Of a stretch of 64,000 nucleotides of DNA, positions 1 through 7,601 are shown in pieces. The position numbers and the translations under genes are program-made. This stretch comes from Blastococcus litoris (GTDB lineage: Bacteria > Actinomycetota > Actinomycetes > Mycobacteriales > Geodermatophilaceae): contig NZ_QCZF01000008.1 in NCBI RefSeq assembly GCF_003075095.1, positions 62,001 to 126,000 of the forward strand. Direction: 5' to 3'. The stretch's first letter is position 1. Each line of letters opens with the position of its first letter. The notes beneath the pieces were generated by a model that saw nothing but the letters and a program-made list of their open reading frames with translations, did no database searches and had not been told where the DNA came from.

Positions 1-1051
1 GGAGGAGTACGTCCAGGAGTGGAAGGACTTCGGCACCGCCGAGGAGATCCGCCTGGGCTATGTCGCGGTCACCCGTGCCCGGCACCTCCTGCTGTGCTCG
101 GGCAGCTGGTGGCGCGACGGCGTGAAGCCGTGCGGACCGTCGTCGCTGCTGCTCACCGCCCGGCAGGCGTGCGAGGACGGCGCGGGCGCCGTCGTGCACT
201 GGGCGGAGCCGCCGGCGGACGACGCGACGAACCCGGCGCTGGAGGAGTGGCCGGTCGGCATCTGGCCGGCCGACCCGCTCTCGTCCGGGCGCCGCCGCGC
301 GCTCACCGCCGCCGCCGAGCTGGTCACCGGCGCCGCTCCGCACCCGCTCGACGCCGAGCAGGTCCTCGACGGCGGTGACCCGCTCGTCGAGCTGTGGGTG
401 CGCGACGCCGACCTGCTGCTGCGCGAGCGGGCGCGACACGCCAGCCCGACGGTCGACGTCCCGCTGCCCTCGCACCTGTCGGTGTCGGCGCTCGTGACGC
501 TCCGCCGCGACCCCGCCGAGCTGGCCCGCCGGCTGCGCCGCCCGATGCCGGCCGCGCCCGCGCCGCAGGCCCGGCGCGGCACCGCGTTCCACGCGTGGCT
601 GGAGGAGCGGTTCGGTGCCGCCAAGCTCGTCGACCTCGACGAGCTGCCGGGCTCCGGGGACGAGTTCGCGGCGCCGGACGGCGTGCTGGCCGAGCTGCAG
701 GAGGCGTTCCTCGCGAGCGAGTGGGCCGACCGCCAGCCCGCCGAGGTCGAGGTGCCGTTCGAGACGCCGCTGGGCCCGCTGACCCTGCGCGGGCGCATCG
801 ACGCGGTCTTCCAGCGGGAGGACGGCGGGTTCGAGGTCATCGACTGGAAGACCGGCCCGCCGCCGGCCGGTGGCGAGCTGTCCGCCGCGGCGGTGCAGCT
901 GGCCGCCTACCGGATCGGCTGGTCGCGCCTGACCGGTGTGCCCGTCGACCAGGTCAGCGCCGGCTTCCACCACGTCGCCGCGAACCTCACGCTCCGCCCG
1001 GTCGACCTGCTCGACGAGACCGGCCTGCTGGACCTCGTCGCCGGGGCCTGA
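1..1051 (+). CDS. adnB: AdnB-type helicase-nuclease, C-terminal part
   Basis: This is the C-terminal 349 residues of a UvrD/Rep-type helicase fused to a RecB-like nuclease; the start lies before the window and the reading frame begins at base 2. Helicase motif VI is visible near the beginning as YVAVTRARHLLL. The nuclease core is at the end: the E-x-PFE segment, then RGRIDAVF and the catalytic EVIDWKTG. This is the layout of the actinobacterial AdnAB double-strand-break resection complex. I choose AdnB over AdnA because AdnB is the downstream partner in mycobacteria and the nudC-mrx1-uvrD2 neighbourhood follows here too. The alternative is another RecB-family helicase-nuclease. Confidence 0.8.
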   Translation, partial: EEYVQEWKDFGTAEEIRLGYVAVTRARHLLLCSGSWWRDGVKPCGPSSLLLTARQACEDGAGAVVHWAEPPADDATNPALEEWPVGIWPADPLSSGRRRALTAAAELVTGAAPHPLDAEQVLDGGDPLVELWVRDADLLLRERARHASPTVDVPLPSHLSVSALVTLRRDPAELARRLRRPMPAAPAPQARRGTAFHAWLEERFGAAKLVDLDELPGSGDEFAAPDGVLAELQEAFLASEWADRQPAEVEVPFETPLGPLTLRGRIDAVFQREDGGFEVIDWKTGPPPAGGELSAAAVQLAAYRIGWSRLTGVPVDQVSAGFHHVAANLTLRPVDLLDETGLLDLVAGA

Positions 1052-1151
1052 CGCCCGCAGGCCGGGGCGAGCTGCGGAGGCCGGTGTGCCCACGGACCCA
1101 GAGGGCTGAGGACCTCCGGCTCTGCGCCCGGGACAGGACACCGACGAGGGT

Positions 1152-1185
1152 CGAGCGTCGACGGCAGTCCGAGTTCCGACGCTCG
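1152..1185. repeat. 9-bp inverted repeat before DUF998 gene
   Basis: CGAGCGTCG (1152-1160) and CGACGCTCG (1177-1185) are perfect inverted arms 16 nt apart. The right arm runs into the GAGGAG ribosome-binding site of the gene at 1196. It could be an operator or a hairpin limiting ribosome access. There is no direct evidence of function. Confidence 0.4.
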
Positions 1186-1195
1186 AGGAGTTCCC

Positions 1196-1861
1196 GTGAC
1201 CACCACCCGCACCGGTCCCGACGTCGTCGGTGAGACCGTCCCGCGCGTGTCCCGCCGCGGCGTGGCGGGGTTGCTCCTGCTGATCGCCGGGTCGGGTGTC
1301 CTCCTCGGCATCACGACCGCGGAGGTCCTGTACCCGGCGGAGTACGACGTCCACAGCAACACCGTCAGCGACCTCGCCGCGATGCGACCCGACGACCTGG
1401 TGCGGCAGCCGTCGGCGGCCATCTTCAACGTCACGATGATCGTCGCCGGCGCACTCATCGTCACCGCTGCGGTGCTCCTGCACCGTTCCCGCGCCCGCCT
1501 CCTGGAGACGCTGCCGGTAGCGGGGCTCGGGATCGGCATGATCGGCGTCGGCCTCTTCCCCGGGAACACCGTGATGGCGGTGCACCAGGCGGTGTCCCTC
1601 GCGACCTTCCTGTGCGGAGGTCTGGCGGCGATCCTCACCGCCCGGCTGTCGGCCCCGGCGCTGCGTCCGGTGCACGTCGTGCTCGGCGGCGTCGGGCTGG
1701 CGTTCCTGCTCGGCTACACCTTCCTGGGGGACCTGGCCGTCTTCGACCGGCTGGGGGAGGGCGGCGTGGAGCGGTGGATCGTCTACACCGTGGTCCTGTG
1801 GATCGTCGTCTTCGGCGCGGGACTGGCGGGGGAACGGCGCGAGCCGGCAGAGGTGCCGTGA
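1196..1861 (+). CDS. DUF998 family membrane protein
   Basis: A 221-residue integral membrane protein with about six hydrophobic segments. The first contains RGVAGLLLLIAGSGVLLG and the last VYTVVLWIVVFGAGLAG. The SNTVSDL segment after the first helix, and GLFPGNTVMAVHQ in the middle, fit the DUF998 family, whose function is not established. The GTG start at 1196 is supported by a GAGGAG ribosome-binding site 5-6 nt upstream. It lies 145 nt after the helicase-nuclease gene and converges on the hydrolase gene, leaving only 7 bp between stops. Transport or signalling cannot be decided from sequence. Confidence 0.75.
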   Translation: MTTTRTGPDVVGETVPRVSRRGVAGLLLLIAGSGVLLGITTAEVLYPAEYDVHSNTVSDLAAMRPDDLVRQPSAAIFNVTMIVAGALIVTAAVLLHRSRARLLETLPVAGLGIGMIGVGLFPGNTVMAVHQAVSLATFLCGGLAAILTARLSAPALRPVHVVLGGVGLAFLLGYTFLGDLAVFDRLGEGGVERWIVYTVVLWIVVFGAGLAGERREPAEVP

Positions 1862-1868
1862 CCGGACG

Positions 1869-2720
1869 TCACGTCGACGCGATGCGGTCCAGGATCGCGC
1901 GGGCCAGCTGCTCCGGCGCCTGCTCCGGGATCCAGTGGGTGATGCCCGGCAGCTCCACGAACCGGTAGTCGCCGGTCACGTAGTTCGCGCACGCCTCGGC
2001 AGCGGTCCGGCCGATGGCGGCGTCCCCGTCGCTCCAGACGTACGTCGTCGGCAGGTCGACCGGGTCGACCCGGGTGTCCGAGCTCATCGCGCGGTACCAG
2101 TTCAGCGCGGCGGTCAACGCTCCCGGCGCCGACAGCACCGACACGTACTCCTCGATCGCCTCCGCGGGGATCCCGCTGGCCTGGTCGCCCCCGCTGAGCA
2201 TCCGGCGCAGCCGCCGGGCGTCGTCCTCGAGCAGCACGTCCTCGGCCTTGCCGGCCTGCCAGAACAGCCGGATGTAGCCCGACCGCTCCTTCTGCTCGGG
2301 ATCGGTCCGGTAGGCGACGGTGTAGGCGGCCGGGTGCGGCACCGAGGCGGCGGTCAGCGAGCGGACGCGGTCGGAGTGCCACGCGGCCAGGGTCCACGCC
2401 ACGTTCGCGCCCCAGTCGTGGCCGACCACGTCGGCGACCGGGATCTCCAGGGCCGTCATCAGGTCGGCGGTCACCTGCGCCAGGTTCTGCGCCGAGTAGG
2501 CCTCGACCTCGCCGGGGCGGGCGCCGGGGGAGTAGCCCAGCTGGTCGGGGGCGTAGGTGCGCAGCCCGGCCTGCGCGAGCAGCGGCGACACCGCCGCCCA
2601 CGACGCCGACGTCTCCGGGAACCCGTGCAGGAGCAGCACCGGGCGCCCGTCCTCCGGACCGTCGACGCGGACGTCGAAGGTCAGGTCGCCGACGTCGGTC
2701 CGCAGCAGCTCTCCGCCCAT
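1869..2720 (-). CDS. Alpha/beta hydrolase, epoxide-hydrolase-like
   Basis: A 283-residue alpha/beta-hydrolase-fold enzyme. The oxyanion segment HGFP is at about 32-35 and the nucleophile elbow GHDWGANVAW at about 100-109, with Asp rather than Ser as nucleophile. This points to epoxide hydrolases and haloalkane dehalogenases rather than esterases. The acid (YVWSDGD) and the base His (GITHWIPEQAPEQL) are also present. The start at 2720 begins MGGELLRTDV; in-frame codons further upstream overlap the divergent peptidase gene and look non-coding. The substrate is unknown. A lipase or peroxidase of the same fold is less likely because the DWG motif is intact. Confidence 0.82.
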   Translation of the reverse strand: MGGELLRTDVGDLTFDVRVDGPEDGRPVLLLHGFPETSASWAAVSPLLAQAGLRTYAPDQLGYSPGARPGEVEAYSAQNLAQVTADLMTALEIPVADVVGHDWGANVAWTLAAWHSDRVRSLTAASVPHPAAYTVAYRTDPEQKERSGYIRLFWQAGKAEDVLLEDDARRLRRMLSGGDQASGIPAEAIEEYVSVLSAPGALTAALNWYRAMSSDTRVDPVDLPTTYVWSDGDAAIGRTAAEACANYVTGDYRFVELPGITHWIPEQAPEQLARAILDRIAST

Positions 2721-2764
2721 GCCCCGGACGCTAGCCGGACGCGGAGCGCGCCGCCGACGGGCAC

Positions 2765-2770
2765 TACCGT
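2765..2770 (+). promoter_or_regulatory. -10 element, leaderless M20 peptidase
   Basis: TACCGT sits 8 nt before the GTG start at 2779 and no ribosome-binding site is visible, so transcription probably starts at the start codon. Confidence 0.5.
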
Positions 2771-2778
2771 CGGCACCC

Positions 2779-4200
2779 GTGAGCAACCCCGAACGCGACT
2801 TCGTGCTCGACCACGTCGACGACCTGCACACCGACCTCGAGGCCTGGGTCCGCATCCCGTCGATCTCGGCCGACCCGGCCCACGCCGGCGACGTCGCCGC
2901 CAGCGCCGAGTGGCTCGCCGACGCGCTGCGCCGCACAGGCTTCCCGACCGTCGAGATCTGGCCGACGCCTGGTGCTCCCGCCGTCTTCGCCGAGTGGCCG
3001 TCGGCCGACGCCGACGCCCCGGTCGCCCTCGTCTACGGCCACCACGACGTCCAGCCGGTCGACCCGCCCGAGCTGTGGGTGCACCCGCCGTTCGAGCCCA
3101 CCCGTGTCGACGGTCCCGACGGACCCGAGCTGCACGGCCGCGGCGCCAGCGACGACAAGGGCGTGCTGATCGTCCACCTGCTCGGCCTGCGCGCCCACCT
3201 GGCCGCCACCGGCCGCGACACCCCCGCCGTCACCGTCAAGGTGCTGATCGAGGGCGAGGAGGAGTCGGGCTCCCCGCACTTCGCCGCCCTCCTCGCCGAG
3301 CGCCGCGCGCGGCTGGGCTGCGACGTCGTCGTCGTCAGCGACACCGGCATGGCCGCTCCCGACGTCCCGAGCGCGGTCACCGCCATGCGCGGGCTGGCCG
3401 ACGCCGAGATCACCCTCCGCGGACCGGCGGTCGACCTGCACTCGGGGTCGTTCGGCGGCGCCGTCCCCAACCCGCTGCACGCCCTGGCCGAGCTGCTGGC
3501 GAGGCTGCACGACGACCAGGGCCGGGTCACGCTGCCCGGCTTCTACGACAAGGTCCGCCTGCTGACCGACCGCGAGCGCGAGCTGATGAGCCGCGTGCCC
3601 TTCGACGAGCAGGCATGGCTGGCCGGCCCGGCCGCCTCGCGCGCCACCTACGGCGAAGCCGGTTTCAGCACCCTGGAGCGCACCGGCGCCCGCCCGACCG
3701 CCGAGGTCAACGGCATGTGGGGCGGTTACACCGGCCCCGGCCACAAGACGATCATCCCTTCCGAGGCGCACGCCAAGCTCACCTTCCGGCTGGTCTCCGA
3801 CCAGCGGCCCGAGGACGTCGGACCGCAGCTGCGCGCGTGGGTGGAGGCCAACGTGCCGGCCGGCATCGAGGCCGAGGTGCACACCCCGCCCGGCGGCGTC
3901 TCGCCGTGCGCCAGCGACCTCGACTCCCCGGCGATGGAGGCGCTCCTGCGTGCCATCGGCCAGGCCTTCGACACCGAGCCCGCGGACGTCCTGTTCACCC
4001 GCGAGGGCGGCAGCGGCCCCGAGGCCGACCTGGTCGAGGCGCTCGGAGCCCCCCTGCTGTTCCTCGGCGCCGGGTTGCCCACCGACCGCATCCACTCGCC
4101 GAACGAGCGCGTGCTGCTGCCGATGCTGCACCGCGGCGCCGAGGCGGCCGCCCACCTGTGGCGCGAGCTGGGCGCCATGCGGCTCCGAGGCGGTCGGTGA
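2779..4200 (+). CDS. M20 family dipeptidase
   Basis: A 473-residue zinc-dependent M20 metallopeptidase of the cytosolic dipeptidase type. The first metal-ligand motif YGHHDVQP is at about 86-93. It is followed by GRGASDDKG (bridging Asp, about 120-128) and EGEEESGS carrying the general-base and metal Glu pair. The C-terminal part has FTREGGSGPEADL and the terminal metal His in DRIHSPNERVLL. The dimerisation domain lies between these halves. The leaderless GTG at 2779 was chosen because a TACCGT -10 lies 8 nt upstream and similarity begins there. Its stop overlaps the start of the kinase gene (GTGA), so the two are translationally coupled. The exact peptide substrate is unknown. Confidence 0.9.
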   Translation: MSNPERDFVLDHVDDLHTDLEAWVRIPSISADPAHAGDVAASAEWLADALRRTGFPTVEIWPTPGAPAVFAEWPSADADAPVALVYGHHDVQPVDPPELWVHPPFEPTRVDGPDGPELHGRGASDDKGVLIVHLLGLRAHLAATGRDTPAVTVKVLIEGEEESGSPHFAALLAERRARLGCDVVVVSDTGMAAPDVPSAVTAMRGLADAEITLRGPAVDLHSGSFGGAVPNPLHALAELLARLHDDQGRVTLPGFYDKVRLLTDRERELMSRVPFDEQAWLAGPAASRATYGEAGFSTLERTGARPTAEVNGMWGGYTGPGHKTIIPSEAHAKLTFRLVSDQRPEDVGPQLRAWVEANVPAGIEAEVHTPPGGVSPCASDLDSPAMEALLRAIGQAFDTEPADVLFTREGGSGPEADLVEALGAPLLFLGAGLPTDRIHSPNERVLLPMLHRGAEAAAHLWRELGAMRLRGGR

Positions 4201-5741
4201 GCGCACCCCCCGAGGAGCGGTTCGGCCCCTACCGGGTCCTCGGGGTCCTCGGCAACGGAGGCATGGGCCGGGTCCTCCGCGCCCACGACGCCGAGCACCA
4301 GCGGGACGTCGCCCTGAAGGTCCTCCACCCGCAGTGGGCGCAGGACGAGAACTACCGCAGCCGGTTCCGGCGCGAGGCGCAGATCGCGGCCCGGCTCAAC
4401 GAACCGCACGTCATCCCGATCCACCGGTACGGCGAGATCGACGGCCAGCTCTTCCTCGACATGCGCCTGGTCGAGGGGGAGAACCTCGACTCGCTGCTCC
4501 GCCGGAGCGGGCCCATGGACCCGGCGCGCGCCGTCGACGTCGTCGGCCAGGTGGCCCGGGCGCTGGACGCCGCCCACGCCGGTGGCCTGGTGCACCGGGA
4601 CGTCAAGCCGTCCAACGTCCTGCTGGTCGCCCGCGGCGACGGCGGTGACCTGGCCGCCTCCGCGGCCGGCGAGGACTTCGCCTACCTGGCCGACTTCGGC
4701 ATCGCCCGCATGGCCGACGAGGGCACCGGGCCGGCGCTCACCACGACGGGCACCGCGATCGGCAGCACCGAGTACATGGCGCCCGAGCGTTTCGGACCGA
4801 ACCCGCCCGACGCACGGTCCGACGTCTACTCGCTGGCCTGCGTGCTGTTCGAGCTCCTCACCGGTTCCCGGCCGGTCCCTGTCTCCGAGCCCGTGGCCGC
4901 CATGTACGCGCACCTGCACGAGCAGCCGCCCGCGCCCTCCCGGGTGCGGCCCGGGGTGCCCGCCGCGCTCGACGGCGTGGTCCTGCGCGGGCTCGCCAAG
5001 GACCCGGCCCAGCGCTGGCAGACCGCCGGGCAGCTGGCGGCCGCCGCACGGTCCGCGCTCGCGGCGAGCGGCGTCCCGGTCCCACCGCCGGACGGCGTCC
5101 GCGCGGGGGTGGCGCCCGCTCCCGTGGACGGCGGGTCGGCCGGAGCGCGTCGGGCCTCCCGGGGCCTCGCCGCCCGGGCGCCCTGGCTGGTGGCCACCGC
5201 GGCGCTGGCGGCGGTCGTGCTGCTGGCCGTCGTCCTCGTCGTCCTCGACCGCCGGGTCGACGCCGCCCGCGAGGGCCGCACCGAGGCCGCCGAGCGCCTG
5301 GTGCGGTTCGCCCTGCCCGCCGGCCTCGACCGGGGGGAGTGCAGCACGGACGCCCCCGGGGACGGCGAGCTGTACGCCCTGAGCTGCCCGGCGGCGGGGC
5401 AGCCCGACGGGTTCCCGGCGTCCACCTGGACGGTGCTCGCGGACGACGGTGCCGAGGCGGCCGTGGCCGCCGTCGTCCACGACCTCGACCTCCCGGAGCT
5501 CGACGACGTGTTCTCCTGCGGCGACGAGGACGCACCCGAGGGCTGGGTGCAGCTGGCCGGCTTCGACGACGAGCCGCTCGGGCGCCTCACCTGCACCGTC
5601 GACGGCGACGGCGACCCGCAGCTGCGCTGGTACTGGGAGGACCTCGGCGTCCTCGGCTTCGCCGAGCTGCGCGGAGGTGGGGCCGAGGCCCTGGCGGACC
5701 TGCAGTCGTGGTGGTCGGACAACGCCGACCGCGGCCTCTGA
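4197..5741 (+). CDS. Transmembrane Ser/Thr protein kinase
   Basis: A 514-residue PknB-type kinase. The glycine-rich loop is LGNGGMGRV (18-26), catalytic Lys41 lies in ALKVL, and HRDVKPSN (133-140), DFG (166-168) and the APE-type MAPERFG (about 194-200) are intact, so it should be active. An Ala/Pro/Gly-rich linker leads to one membrane helix (about 329-350) and an extracytoplasmic domain of about 160 residues. That domain has cysteines but no PASTA repeats, so the sensed ligand is unknown. The RD motif and a Thr-rich activation loop (LTTTGT) suggest control by autophosphorylation. The GTG start overlaps the M20 stop by 4 nt. Confidence 0.9.
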   Translation: MSAPPEERFGPYRVLGVLGNGGMGRVLRAHDAEHQRDVALKVLHPQWAQDENYRSRFRREAQIAARLNEPHVIPIHRYGEIDGQLFLDMRLVEGENLDSLLRRSGPMDPARAVDVVGQVARALDAAHAGGLVHRDVKPSNVLLVARGDGGDLAASAAGEDFAYLADFGIARMADEGTGPALTTTGTAIGSTEYMAPERFGPNPPDARSDVYSLACVLFELLTGSRPVPVSEPVAAMYAHLHEQPPAPSRVRPGVPAALDGVVLRGLAKDPAQRWQTAGQLAAAARSALAASGVPVPPPDGVRAGVAPAPVDGGSAGARRASRGLAARAPWLVATAALAAVVLLAVVLVVLDRRVDAAREGRTEAAERLVRFALPAGLDRGECSTDAPGDGELYALSCPAAGQPDGFPASTWTVLADDGAEAAVAAVVHDLDLPELDDVFSCGDEDAPEGWVQLAGFDDEPLGRLTCTVDGDGDPQLRWYWEDLGVLGFAELRGGGAEALADLQSWWSDNADRGL

Positions 5742-5747
5742 CCGCGG

Positions 5748-6512
5748 TCAGGCCCGGTTGCCGGTGCCGACGACGACGGTCGCGCCGATCTCGTCGTCGG
5801 TGACCACCCTCGGCGCGAACCCGGCCGCGGCGACCACCGCGGTCGCCGTCGGCACCTGGGCCTCGCCGACCTCGAAGAGCAGCGACCCGCCGGGCGCCAG
5901 CCACGCACCGGCGCCCCCGACGACCCGCCGGGCCACGTCGAGGCCGTCGCCGCCGCCGTCCAGGGCGGTGCTCGGCTCGTGGTCCCGGGCCTCCGGCGGC
6001 ATGAACGCGATGGCCGCGCTCGGCACGTAGGGGACGTTGGCCACCAGGACGTCCACCCGCCCGTGCAGCGAGGACGGCAGCGCGTCGAACAGGTCGCCGA
6101 GGTGCACCGAGCCCTCGGGCAGGTTCCGGCGGGCGCAGGCCACCGCCGCCGGGTCGACGTCCGAGGCGTGCACCTCCACGCGGTCGAGCCGGTCGACGAG
6201 CGCCGCGGCCACCGCGCCCGAGCCGCAGCACAGGTCGACGACGACCGCCCCGGGCGGCGCCAGTGCCAGCGCCTCGCAGACCAGCAGCTCCGACCGGCGC
6301 CGCGGCACGAACACGCCCGGCGCCACCGCGACGCGCAGGCCGCAGAACTCGGCCCACCCCAGCAGGTGCTCCAGCGGCTCGCCGGCGACGCGGCGGCGCA
6401 CCAGTTCCTCGAGCCGAGCCGAGGAGCCGGCCTCCGCGGTGAGCAGCCGCGCCTCGTCCTCGGCGAACACGCAGCCGGCCGCGCGCAGCCGGGCGACGGC
6501 AGCAACGCTCAC
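5748..6512 (-). CDS. PrmC-related protein glutamine methyltransferase
   Basis: A 254-residue class I SAM methyltransferase of the PrmC/HemK-related branch. The N-terminal helical part contains GEPLEHLLGWAEFCGL, like the release-factor-binding domain of PrmC, followed by PGVFVPRRRSELL. The SAM-binding motif is VVDLCCGSGAVAAAL. The family's NPPY catalytic motif reads NVPY here (ANVPYVPS), as in the 'PrmC-related' subgroup, so the substrate may not be a release factor. It is followed by a glutamine methyltransferase-like DHEPSTALDGGGDGLD. It converges with the kinase gene and is divergent from the DUF2510 gene. Confidence 0.8.
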   Translation of the reverse strand: MSVAAVARLRAAGCVFAEDEARLLTAEAGSSARLEELVRRRVAGEPLEHLLGWAEFCGLRVAVAPGVFVPRRRSELLVCEALALAPPGAVVVDLCCGSGAVAAALVDRLDRVEVHASDVDPAAVACARRNLPEGSVHLGDLFDALPSSLHGRVDVLVANVPYVPSAAIAFMPPEARDHEPSTALDGGGDGLDVARRVVGGAGAWLAPGGSLLFEVGEAQVPTATAVVAAAGFAPRVVTDDEIGATVVVGTGNRA

Positions 6513-6552
6513 GGCGCCTCCTCGGTGGGGGCGCGAACGCTACGCGCCGTCC

Positions 6553-6558
6553 TAGGGT
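6553..6558 (+). promoter_or_regulatory. -10 element, leaderless DUF2510 gene
   Basis: TAGGGT lies 7 nt before GTG 6566 with no ribosome-binding site between them. This decides the start in favour of 6566 over the in-frame GTG at 6557. Confidence 0.5.
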
Positions 6559-6565
6559 GGACGCC

Positions 6566-7453
6566 GTGACCGGACCCGACCAGCCGGCCCCGCCCCCCGG
6601 CTGGTACCCCGACCCCGACGGGACACCGGGGCTCGTGCGCTGGTGGAACGGGCTCACCTGGTCCGACGTCGCCATCCCGTCCGGTCCGGGCGTCGCCGTC
6701 CAGTCCTCGCCGGTCCTCGCTCCGCCGTCGCGCCCGCCGTCGCCGGTGCCGCCGGCCGAGGAGCCGTCCGGCGGGGGCGGCGGCGCGCGGACGGCCTGGG
6801 TCGTCGGCGTCTCGCTCGTCGTGCTGGTCGCCGTCGTCGTGGCCGCCGTGTTCCTGGGCCGGCCCGCGTCGGAACCGGTCGCGGAGCAGCCGACGCCGTC
6901 CGCGCAGCTGCCGCCGGCCGGACCGGAGTTCCCGCCGGGGACCGTGCGGATCATCGACGAGGCCTCCGGGATCTCCTACCCCTACCTCGGCGAGAACTGG
7001 TACGAGTTCGACCTGGGCATGCAGGCCGAGGTCACCGCGATCGCCGGGCAGTACTTCGTCACCCAGGACCTGACCCCCGAGGGGACGACGTTCATCGCCC
7101 AGTGCACGTCCGGCCCGCTCTCGGACGGCCTCGGCTGGGCCGGCCCGTCGACGCTGCAGACGACGACGCTCACCATCGCCGACAGCGTGCGGTTCAACTA
7201 CTACCCGCGGCCCAACGAGCGGACCGTCCTCCGTGACGAGGCGCGCACCGTCGACGGGCACGAGGCCTACCTCTACGAGTTCCAGCTGGCGTGGGATGCC
7301 CCGGGCTACGACGCGAGCGGGGAACGCGCGGCGCTGCTGCTCATCGACGTCGGCCGGCCCGCGCCTGCGCTGCTCTACCTCTCGATCCCCAACACCCACG
7401 CCGAGCTCTACGGCGTGATCGACCGGGTCATCGACGCCGTCGACGTGCTGTGA
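6566..7453 (+). CDS. DUF2510 membrane-anchored protein
   Basis: A 295-residue protein. A DUF2510 motif is at the N-terminus (PPGWYPDP followed by RWWNGLTWS), with the pattern of tryptophans typical of actinobacterial envelope proteins. Then come a proline-rich linker, one membrane helix (VVGVSLVVLVAVVVAAVFLG, about residues 78-97) and an extracytoplasmic domain of about 190 residues with one visible cysteine. The outer domain includes YPYLGENWYEF and resembles no enzyme I recognise. The start at 6566 follows from the leaderless -10. Copy 1 of the dispersed hairpin repeat begins directly at its stop codon. Function unknown; probably surface or cell-envelope associated. Confidence 0.75.
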   Translation: MTGPDQPAPPPGWYPDPDGTPGLVRWWNGLTWSDVAIPSGPGVAVQSSPVLAPPSRPPSPVPPAEEPSGGGGGARTAWVVGVSLVVLVAVVVAAVFLGRPASEPVAEQPTPSAQLPPAGPEFPPGTVRIIDEASGISYPYLGENWYEFDLGMQAEVTAIAGQYFVTQDLTPEGTTFIAQCTSGPLSDGLGWAGPSTLQTTTLTIADSVRFNYYPRPNERTVLRDEARTVDGHEAYLYEFQLAWDAPGYDASGERAALLLIDVGRPAPALLYLSIPNTHAELYGVIDRVIDAVDVL

Positions 7454-7557
7454 CACGGCGATCCTCCGGATCGCACCGCGGCCACGTGCCGTCCCCCTGC
7501 TGCGCTGAGCCGCTCCGTCGCGCCTGCGCGGACCCCTCCGGGGCCCACTCGGCCCGA
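7451..7557 (-). repeat. Dispersed GGA-hairpin repeat, copy 1
   Basis: About 105 bp, read on the minus strand, roughly 90% identical to copy 2 by eye and related to copy 3. It has two GGA-loop hairpins. One is at 7530-7546, with arms GGGCCCC and GGGGTCC including one G-U pair. The other is at 7458-7474, with arms GCGATCC and GGATCGC. Between them lie CGCGCAGGCGCG and a GGGGGACGGC block. It fills most of the gap between the DUF2510 and M16 genes, and its last 7 nt include the DUF2510 stop codon. It could be an RNA gene, a 3' UTR element or a palindromic repeat. Confidence 0.8.
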
Positions 7558-7589
7558 CACCGCTGCCCTCGCCGATCGTCCTCCGCCGT

Positions 7590-7595
7590 TACTGT
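7590..7595 (+). promoter_or_regulatory. -10 element, leaderless M16 gene
   Basis: TACTGT lies 6 nt before GTG 7602 with no ribosome-binding site, indicating a leaderless transcript for the M16 pair. Confidence 0.5.
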
Positions 7596-7601
7596 CGTGG
7601 T

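Noticed and set aside
7458-7546. Paired hairpins as an ANTAR antiterminator target
   Set aside because: An ANTAR protein is encoded at 12 kb and ANTAR targets are two successive hairpins, but those have six-nt loops with fixed A1 and G4. These loops are three nt (GGA) and lie about 60 nt apart.
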